Positions 55,702 through 64,000 of a stretch of DNA of 64,000 nucleotides are shown one piece after another. The notes below the pieces were generated by a model. The model had not been told where the DNA came from and did no database searches. It saw nothing but the letters and a program-made list of their open reading frames with translations. Position 1 is the first letter of the stretch, and each line of letters starts with the position of its first letter. Made by a program: the position numbers and the translations under genes. Source of the stretch: Deinandra increscens subsp. villosa (lineage: Eukaryota; Streptophyta; Magnoliopsida; Asterales; Asteraceae); contig JBCNJP010000003.1 of the NCBI GenBank assembly GCA_039602395.1, positions 65,896,278 to 65,960,277 of the forward strand, in the 5' to 3' direction.

Positions 55702-56250
55702 TTCAGGACCAACTTGGAGCCTTTACTCATTCAATACATAGATTCAAGTGCGAAAACATGAATCTGTAATCAAATCACATTGTTTGTGTGTTAAAATCCT
55801 TAGATTTCAAGTCTGAAACTCAAGAACACTAGGGTTTTACACACAAGTGCTCTCTCTTGAAAACAGTTGTCCAAAGGTTTATTTTAGGGTATTCCTATGT
55901 TGCTATTTATACTAGAGAAAACACCTTCCGTCATAGCACTGAAATCAAGAGAATGTTATTGAAGTTAGTGAAAATTATGTCATCAGACTGACTAGATCGC
56001 CAAGAACAAACTTGACATCGCCAAGGGCACTTGGTGAGGTCGCCAAGAAGGCTTGACCATATCGCCAAGTATAAACCCAAGTCTCTAAGAATACTTGTTG
56101 TTCCTTGGTGAGGTCGCCAACCTTGGTGAGGTCGCCAAGAGTAAGGACCAAATCGGCAAGACAAGGTTGAAATCACCAAGTACACTCGTAAAGCGTCAAT
56201 AATCAGTATTGAACCACTAAGGGTTGTTATTATAAAGACACATTCAATTA
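55702..56250 (-). repeat. Presumed 5' LTR of copia C
   Basis: A minus-strand TATA box (AGTATAAATAGC) lies at about 55907-55918, about 205 bp before the LTR end. On its upstream side, 55992-56165 contain repeated GGTGAGGTCGCCAA-type motifs (CTTGGTGAGGTCGCCAA appears twice close together), a possible U3 enhancer array. The outer edge was not defined. Confidence 0.5.
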
Positions 56251-57869
56251 TTATCACAAGCCAAGTAAATTATCATGAAATGACACAGAACATAGATCCA
56301 GGCTTTCACATCACACTAGAAATGAACAAGGGTAATTATCTCAATATCAATGATCAACACAAGTTATGACATTAAATATGAAATACAAAACGTCAAATAC
56401 TTGAATGATTAACATAAACATCAAGAGAATTGTCCAAGTACAAAATACAAGTAAAGTGAAAGATTTATAATTTGAGCACAAATACTAAGGATGCTATGTT
56501 TGAGTTGCCACCAACCTTAGAAAGATCTTACAAAAACAGACCCTTAAAATGCATTAATGGGTCATCTAGTTTATAACTAAGCTGTTTGGTTAGTGTGGTA
56601 AACTTTCGCACTAAAATTTTCATTCATTAGAATACCAAAACCAACAACTTCTAAACAATTCATTTAGTAATTCTTAAATTATATACAGATCCTATATTTC
56701 AATATCTTTTACAAATTATTTTGTTCTTCTTTGCATAACATAAAACAGATTCATAAAGTACCATTTACATCTAACCAAACAGCCCATGACCTTGTTTAAT
56801 ACCATTGAAGATCACTCATATTTAGAGATTATTAACCAAAAAAACCCTGAATCAACGGATTATTAACTAAACAGCCCCTGACCTTGTTTAGTATCACTTT
56901 CTATAATGACCAAACAGCCCCTTAACCTACAGATATAAACTTTGTAAAAGTTATGAGATTAATGGCTACTTCAGTTTGGTTTATTTTATAAAATCAGATT
57001 GATGGTCAATAACCCATGAACTACAGATTATTGTTCTTTGCAACAAAAACTATTTTTTGGTGACTGTAATGTACATTCTATTTCCAAATTTTGCTTAGCA
57101 AAAAATAGTTTCTACTAAGGTTTCATTTCATTTCAGTCGAAAGGATTCCAAAAAGTTTCATTTATGTTATTTTTTTTAAACATAGAGGCTTTAGGTCATT
57201 TTGTGCAAAGACTTCTTAAAACTGCTTTGTTAATTACAAAAAAATATTATCCCTACTGCAGGTTTCGGCTCAAGGTTTAGTTTATATAAATGGAAACACA
57301 AGTAAACACTTCCCTGAATGCAACTAAGAACATCGAGATTTAAAAGGGGGAAAAGCCCTTAATCCTTGAATGTCTCTAAGGATTGTCGGTATAAAAAACC
57401 CCTTCGGAAACGATATCACACGTTGCCTATTTATTGCTAAGTAAAATATTCCATGTACAAGTGTTTGCGGCTTGATTGCTATGTGGTAGTGTGAATACAG
57501 GTGATCGAGAGTGAGAAAAATAAAGTCTATGTCGCGTTTAAATACATTGAAAATCCTAACTGATACTACGAGATTTCAGGGATCTTCTTCCAACGACTCT
57601 TGGTCATTGCTTTAGCATAGACTACAGTTAATGAATAAATTATATACATAAACATTGCTTTAATTTCTCTTTCAGCCATTCGGATGTGGGCACTGCAAAC
57701 TGAGGTGCATCCTTCTGCAAGCAGAAGATGCGTAAGCCAAACTCGCCGAGTCAATCATAGATGATATATTCTTTGCAAAATACTTACATTAGACATACTG
57801 AGATCTTGTGTTAAGTCAGGAGATTGTAGTAAATAATCATCTATGTTAAAGTCATCAATAAGAGGGGGG
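56251..57869. other. No gene recognised
   Basis: AT-rich sequence with no coding homology. Two related statements of the string CAAACAGCCCC(T) near 56780-56930 suggest a small repeat. Confidence 0.4.
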
Positions 57870-59202
57870 TTACCACAACATCTGGATCCTTTTGCATGTC
57901 CTCCTCTCTGACCTCAAGTCAACTTCGGTAAACTCAGTTGCATCGGATATGTTTACCTGTGGAGAACTGGGGGATGTTTGCATGTTCCATCTAGGGGATT
58001 TTCTTGGTACGATAACAGGTGCATTTCCACCCTTGGAAGATGATTTTACCTGGTCTTTTAGTTTTGCTTCCTCCTCTGGGAGGAAGAGAAGTCTTTGCTG
58101 CCACAAGGTCCTTGCAATTTGCTTACCCTTATCTTGAGGAGCAGCTTGTTTAACCAAATCTGTGTCATGAGTGACTTCTTCACTCCCATGATCACCGCCC
58201 TCAACACTTGCATCCATATTACCAGCATTCACTTCCACATTAGTTCCCTCTTGATCAGTAGCGACAACTTCTGGACGAATTTCCAAAAACGAACTCGAAG
58301 TTTGTTTCAGGAAAGGCTCAGTTTCTTCATCGATCTTTTCTGATTCCAACTCGAGGTCCTCGAAACTTTTCAACTGTATAGCATCGAGTAAATCCATTTC
58401 TACAAAAACAAGTTAAACAAGTTAAACACATTGAACAAATTCATGAAAAAGCATTCAAGTTTAAGGGCAAAAGGGTAATCTCTTACCCTTCCCATGATAT
58501 GTCAGAATGGGCCAAAGTTCAGGGAAAACCAGGCCTTGCACATCCGACATAGAAGCAAAATCGCTTCTGGCAACTCTCTAATAGGACTGGCGCAGGCCAC
58601 CAGTTTGTCGAACAGGTTTTGATCAAAATCTCCGGGTTCAAGGTTTGGATCGTGAACGACGTCTTCGACGTCTCTCGACGTCATTTGAACAGGAATACAT
58701 CGATTATCCACATAAAAGAACCGTGATTTCCAAGACCTAGGGTTTTGGGGAAGACTGGTACTAACCCGGTCTGCCGTGACCTCCTTCTCTCAAACGTATA
58801 CCAATCTCCCGCCATGGTCATTCTATAGAAAGCCCTAAAAAGTACAACACTAGGCGCGACATCGACTGCCCTACAGGTTGCCTCAAAATGGCTCAGTCGA
58901 GATAAACCTTGAATATGCATTTGGGATAGATGAACTTTGAAGAACATAAGAATTCTCATCAAAAATTTAGTAAAGGGAATTCGATAATTGCCTAATTTGA
59001 ACATATCGGCATAAATTCCTATTTTACCCTCGGGAAGAGGGGAGATCGGAGTATGGGGGAATGGTAATGTGGGGTGCAGAGACAATGGAACGTGATAACG
59101 ACTTATGATTTCATCAAGATCACGGGGGGATAGAATCGAGTATGAAATATGCATGTTATGCTTGTTCGATTCATCCTCAAGCTTAATGGATGGTGATGCC
59201 AT
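57870..59202 (-). pseudogene. Transposase_28 (gypsy-type) gene, two exons, one frameshift
   Basis: The start at 59202 reads MASPSIKLEDESNKHNMHIS. The domain follows: ILSPRDLDEIISRYHVPLSL, SPLPEGKIGIYADMFKLGNY, IPFTKFLMRILMFFKVHLSQ, LSHFEATCRAVDVAPSVVLF and GDWYTFERRR. A one-base slip near 58745 restores SWKSRFFYVDNRCIPVQM and PIRELPEAILLLCRM; an in-frame stop lies close to the exon end. Donor GGAAG then GTAAGAG at 58487; acceptor TTTTTGTAG at 58400. Exon 2 (58399-57870) starts with EMDLLDAIQLKSFEDLELE and ends in an acidic, then basic, tail (QDKGKQIARTLWQQRL, VPRKSPRW). A TATA box lies 150 bp upstream. The exon layout matches the gene at 53242. Confidence 0.75.
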
Positions 59203-59348
59203 TAGAAATGAAAAGAGGAAAATGAAAGGAAGAAGAGACACTAACCTTTACTGGAAGCTTTGAAGAAATCTAGGGCTCAAAAAGCGAGGGGAAGAAGAAA
59301 CGGCAGAGAGAAGTGAAAAGAAAAGGGGAAGAAAGATGAAGATCTGAT

Positions 59349-59360
59349 ATTTATATAAAG
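59349..59360 (-). promoter_or_regulatory. TATA box for the Transposase_28 gene
   Basis: The minus strand reads CTTTATATAAATA about 150 bp before the ATG at 59202, in a context suitable for a plant core promoter. Confidence 0.55.
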
Positions 59361-60488
59361 CAGTTTTTTCGAATAAGAATAACCGATACAATATTTTATT
59401 CAAATTTAAAAAAAAATAGTCACGTTGGTTATCCCCTGATTGACGCGTGTCCCACCTAGTACAATAGGTACTCAAGTACGGCTTAAACGTGCTAAGCAAG
59501 TCTGACAAGGCAGTTAACAAATACACATGCATATGCGATTTAGCGATAAACAAGCAAGGGCGAAGATCCGATAAAAATAAAGCCGTTATGATCAAATATG
59601 CTGTCAAACTATGAGGCATGGAGATGATCACGAGCTCTAGTCCTTAGCCATTTCCTTGCAAAAATAACTTAAGGACTAGGGGAACTTGATGACCTGGTGT
59701 AGAAAATCATTAATGATTAAAGAAGCAAAGAATTATATGTTTTAAAATTTTTTGCTTCATTAAGAATGAAAGTGCATGTTACGCTCTTTTTGCCTTAATT
59801 CTGGTTTTTCCCAAAGGGTTTTCCAAATAAGGATTTTTAACGAGGTAACAAAACAAGAATGCACATGAATTAAATCAAGTGGGCCGATAAAAGTCTTTCA
59901 AGAACGTCAGATGTGAAGATGTCTCAAAAAACTAGTCCAAAAATTATTGCTTGAATAATCAATGGACTAGGGGGACTTGATGAAGATAGATAGGAATTGG
60001 ATGTAAAGTGGCTTATCAAACTACATTACCGATGATAAAGTATCAAGTACAAACACCACATGGAAAGCTTGTCGGAAGTGATGCAGTTGCGGTTGAGCAG
60101 AGCGCAAATGCATCCAACCCATCTGTGTAGCAGCGGCTTCATTTAGCATTATAAATAGCTCGCTTGTTCATTTATGATGTAACTTCTGATTCTGGAATTC
60201 CACACTAACTGTGTGTTTTCTCTGATTATCACATTCAACAATAGTATTCGATAGTTATCTGATTCTCTCTTCAATTCTCGAATTCTTATCGATTCCTAGT
60301 TGAATTAGAACTCTAAACCTACGTACGGTGTGGATTCTTCTTTTGGTTCATCATCCCTAAAAGTTCAAATTGAAATTTTGTGACCTTCAAAAGTAAAATG
60401 TGATCTTCAATTGAACATCGTCAAGGGTTAATAATCATAATTGCTTATTTGATGAATATGTCTGATACATATGTCTTGTCTTTCTTAG
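59361..60488 (+). promoter_or_regulatory. LTR-like promoter and leader of the 60489 ORF
   Basis: GGACTAGGGG(G/A)ACTTGATGA occurs at about 59673 and 59967, each resembling a polypurine tract followed by an LTR start. A plus-strand TATA box (TATAAATA) lies at 60150-60157. A splice acceptor-like TGTCTTTCTTAG precedes the ATG at 60489. No primer-binding site was confirmed. Confidence 0.4.
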
Positions 60489-63034
60489 ATGGCAGAAGAG
60501 ATGCTTATCGAAGATATAAAATATGAACAGGATCACTGTATGCCGGCGTATCTGGAAGACCCGCCAGAAAAACATATGGAGTTATTCTACTCTCTGGTGG
60601 CCAGGATGAACACATGTAAAATCAACCATGCCCTGAGGACGAATGTACTCATTGATGAGATGCTGGTCAGGGAATTTTGGGGTACTGCTAGGGAAAACTC
60701 CGACAAGACAAGGATTACCGCAACGGTCCAGAACAGACAAATAGTGATTGAGGAAGAAGATATCAGACAAGGTCTGAACATTACTGATGATGCTTCTCAT
60801 CCTATCAAGTATCCGAAGGAGGTAGTTCTAGCGGGTGCGCGCAATCAATGGGGTATGAAGGAAAATTCCCGCCCATCTTTAAGAAGCTTCTGCCTCACTA
60901 CTGGAGGTGCCTGGCGCATTACATGCAGAAATCTTTCCTTGGCAAGAGAACGAGCTTCGATCAGTTAAACCAACTTCATGGAACTGCCTTCGTAGCATTG
61001 GCCTTAGATTGGGACTTTAACTTCTCAAAGATGATGCTGATTGATTGGATAGGCAATGCAGAACTGAGTGCCAGAGAACAGTTTTTAATGACACCAAGGT
61101 TCGTTCAAATGGTGGTAATGAAGAAATACCCAATGATAGAAGAGACGGTAGAGAAGCTGGATGTGAAGGTGATGGATATTGGGGTATTTGGTCTGCAAAC
61201 CCAAGATAGACCGGGTAAGAAAAATTTTCAAGGTAGACTGGAGTGGGCTAAGAGGGGTGCGTTCCCAGAGGTTGCAAGGGAACAAGTGATGGATGATTCT
61301 GAACCAGAAGCTGACGTGCCAGTTGTGAATGCTATAGTGGCTGAAGACCAAGACATTGCAGTGACTCCAGCTGTGAATGTGGTCGAGGATCATGAGGCAA
61401 TCCCTTCAGACGAAGAAAATGTCATGGATGACATATTTGCTGATCCAGAAGATGATGATATATATGGAGATTTGGGGCCTCTGAGTCTGAAAAGATCAAG
61501 AGATGTCATGAATGCCTCTTCCTCTGGTGATTCTGTACCTCAAGACATTGACACTCAATTTGAGTTGACTGAGGTATCAGAAGATCCAATGCCTGCTCGT
61601 GAACCTTCTCCGAGGAAGAGGACTGACCCAAGGACTGTTAGATTTAGCTTCAAGAAATCTAGCTCCAGTGTGCTGATTGTTCAACCAGAAGTGGGTCAGA
61701 GCTCACAAGGCCAAGCCAATCAAGCTGACACAACAACAACTGCTGAAGAACAACCTGCCCCTGTGCAGAATGCCAGCCCTATTCTGAATGAACAAAGCCC
61801 TGTTCAGGAAGATAGGCAATTCTTGGAGGTTGAGAACACATTTGTTGTTCCAAGTCCAGTACGAGTGAATCTCTCTACTGTGACAAGCCAACCACTTGCA
61901 GCACCAAGTTTTAGACCATTTCAAGCAGCGGAGCTTCCAATAGATATGAGGATAAGTGCTGATCCTCAGATCAATTTCCTGATCTCTCAAAACAGAACTA
62001 GAGAGAATGAGATCAAGGCTCTTCAAGCAGAAAATAAGTATATGAGAGAGAAGGAGGTGGCGGACAAAGACCGAATGAAATATCTGTACAACATGCTGGT
62101 GGACCTGAGGAAGAAGTTCGATGAATTGAAGGATGTTGTGGGGTCCAACTCCTCAGGTGCCCCAGGTCAAGGTTCGTCACAGGGGGTGCAAGCTGCAGAT
62201 GTTATGGAGACAGATGAAGGAGATGAGAACATTGATATGCCTGATTACGCCCGCAATGGCAGAATCATCTCCAAGGCACCAAGATGCCACGAAAACTGGT
62301 TCAGGGAGTTCTTCCAGGGACCAGCCCCCACTCAATACACCATTGATGTGGGTGAGAGCTCAATTGACAAACGTGGGAGTCGTGAGACCATCTTGTGTTG
62401 GCATTATGACACCGAGAAGAAACTCTTTGCCGTGATCCGTGACGGCTACAGTCCTGTGGAGTATTATCAAACGCGTGGTCAATTCCACTCCTGGACTGAG
62501 CCTGAGATCAGAAGCCTTTTGAGAGCTCCCTTCATAAACAGGTGGAATGGACCTGAAGGAAATCTTATCCGCAACAACTTGCTAAGCCATCAAGAAAACG
62601 ACTTTGCAGAGTTTGAGTCGAAAGAGGTCAGATGGATAGAGACAGGGACTGACCCAGTGACAGGGCAGCCCATTGGTGAAGCTAGGAGGCCACCCACTAA
62701 GCGTACAAGAGTCATTAACATGTTGGACGAGATCGAAGATGGCACACTGGTCAGAAATTTTGATTGCTGGTGTTACGATCCGACAACTCATGAAGTGGTG
62801 GTGCTCTGCAAGCCGATGAGGCAATTCCGATTCTACGATCTAGTGGACTTGCTAAGATTTGGAGAGTGAGACATCAAGCTCCTAGCCACCCAACCCATAC
62901 TTGGAGATGAAAACGACATGGAGAATGCTATAAGGGTTGGTATCTTTGATGGAACTGCAAAGTGGATCGTAGAGAACGGATGGTGGTCCAACAACGTACA
63001 AAGCACATTCAGGTTTGATCTGCTGCTGCCGTAA
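60489..63034 (+). pseudogene. Long ORF of an LTR element, function unknown
   Basis: Starts MAEEMLIEDIKYEQDHCMPA. Residues 30-200 (LFYSLVARMNTCKINHALRT, REFWGTARENSDKTRITATV, YWRCLAHYMQKSFLGKRTSF, DQLNQLHGTAFVALALDWDF, NFSKMM) resemble an ORF that accompanies copia-type elements in Asteraceae; I recall no defined activity. A one-base slip near 60847 and an in-frame TGA at 62867-62869 split it, and homology of composition continues to TAA at 63032-63034. The middle is acidic and proline- and glutamine-rich, followed by a coiled-coil stretch (QNRTRENEIKALQAENKYMR) near 61990. The C-terminus (ILCWHYDTEKKLFAVIRDGY, FDCWCYDPTTHEVVVL) looks like a small globular domain. A polypurine tract and LTR follow at once. 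Confidence 0.65.
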
Positions 63035-63052
63035 GTGATCTAATGATTCATG

Positions 63053-63065
63053 CCTAGGGGAAGAT
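63053..63065 (+). promoter_or_regulatory. Polypurine tract
   Basis: CCTAGGGGAAGAT lies directly before the LTR. It is identical to the minus-strand tract at 27939-27950, which ties the two LTRs to one family. Confidence 0.8.
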
Positions 63066-63462
63066 TATAGGGCTATATTTATGTAAGGCATGAACATTAG
63101 TGTTGGGCTTAGTTTTGGGCTTAGTTTAGCTTGTTTAATAGGCCATGTGGGCCATTTAATTAGTTTATGATTGGGCCTAATCATGTTTATGATTGGCCAT
63201 GTTCTTGTAATGAGGTGGTATAAATACCACCTCATATTCACGATTAATCTAAGCTTTTCAATACAACTTTCACTGTTTACGATTTCTATCATCTATTGAG
63301 TTTACGATCAGCTTCATTTGAGTAGTGTTCTTCATTCAAGACTTGATCTTTTCATTAGATCTTGTCTATTTCATCTACTTATCTCTTGAATCAATCGTAT
63401 TTGAGGTTTCCGCACTCATTTACGATCAAATATCGTGTAGTTGGTTTGATCTCGGACCTACA
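63066..63462 (+). repeat. 3' LTR downstream of the long ORF
   Basis: Starts TATAGGGCTATATT (the usual TG is TA) and ends TCGGACCTACA; 397 bp. It has a TATA box, GGTATAAATACC, at about 63217-63228, and the TTCCGCACTC segment shared with the LTR at 27474-27938. No primer-binding site follows, as expected of a 3' LTR. Confidence 0.75.
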
Positions 63463-64000
63463 ATCCTAGACCTAAGACACACCTAATTGTATCGAAATAA
63501 CCTAAACTGAACCGAACCCTAAGGTAGTGAACCTGTCGGATTGTAGTAAAGCTAAGGAATACTGGATATCGAACCTAGGACACTATTCTAGACAAGACTT
63601 AACCTAGACCTAAGAATGAAAATTTGAGAATTTGATTTTGGTTTTTAGGGATGATTTAACTAACTTAAATTTCAACTAACTAGCAAATGGAAATGAGAAA
63701 CCTGAGGAAAACAATCAGATAAAGAAAGGCACCACCTAGACCTAGACTCTTAGTTAACACTCACAACTTAATTTGGTTTTAGCAATCCTGATGGAGGTTA
63801 GTTCACCTTTAAAGTCCTTCCTAATAGATAATCCTACGCTCGGACAAGAATTCACCTTTTGAGTACATCCTACTTCTACTAGACTTAACCACCTCTGAAC
63901 CTAATCTCGGGCACCTTAAGCTAGCAGGAGCTACCACTAATCGACTGTGAATGACTCAGAATAGAAAATCAGAAAACTAACCTTGGGAATTTCCTTGTGG
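63463..64000. other. No gene recognised
   Basis: Flanking DNA beyond the LTR. It is rich in AACCTAGACCTA-like motifs; no gene or element edge was identified. Confidence 0.4.

Overview
The window is nuclear DNA from a flowering plant. It is AT-rich and filled with retrotransposons, and no clearly intact single-copy host gene could be recognised. The LINE proteins, the spliced Transposase_28-like genes and the extra ORF beside an LTR resemble repeats common in Asteraceae. I infer a daisy-family genome with moderate confidence, from family resemblance alone.

The dominant content is one group of L1-type LINEs. ORF1 carries a DUF4283-like domain and a CCHC zinc knuckle. ORF2 carries an endonuclease, a reverse transcriptase with FADD, and a zf-RVT knuckle. 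I count at least nine insertions or fragments: 695-1253, 1394-3047, 4080-8655, 8656-10703, 13163-19413 (with a nested copy at 16616-17694), 19411-19687, 31962-32625, 41245-46947 and 46948-49099, plus a 41-bp scrap near 51800. The 41245-46947 copy is full length and its 1219-codon ORF2 is open. Eight copies keep a 3' tail that folds into the same hairpins, and paired stem positions change together between copies. I regard this as the most informative signal in the window.

Layout by region. Positions 1-10.7 kb hold LINE debris, with three apparent 5' inversions. Positions 10.7-27.5 kb hold a decayed copia gag, a 2.2-kb repeat present twice (one copy split by LINE insertions), and a minus-strand copia gag with primer-binding site and LTR. 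Positions 27.5-31.3 kb hold an LTR with polypurine tract, tandem repeats and an inverted-repeat element. Positions 31.3-41.2 kb are the most gene-like stretch: hairpin repeats, a short LINE with clean target duplications, a Harbinger-type element with TAA target site, a DEAD-box helicase fragment that keeps its introns, and a CT-rich leader followed by a possible RIC1-like exon. Positions 41.2-49.1 kb hold the full-length LINE and a 5'-truncated partner fused to its poly(A). Positions 49.1-52 kb hold a tandem duplication and end at a 500-bp assembly gap. Positions 52.5-63.5 kb hold two spliced Transposase_28-like genes, a copia gag with its primer-binding site and promoter, and a long ORF of unknown function followed by a polypurine tract and 3' LTR.

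The coding sequences do not form a host pathway. They are parts of mobile elements, and their junctions record target-primed reverse transcription: target duplications, 5' truncation, 5' inversion, tandem joining and filler DNA.
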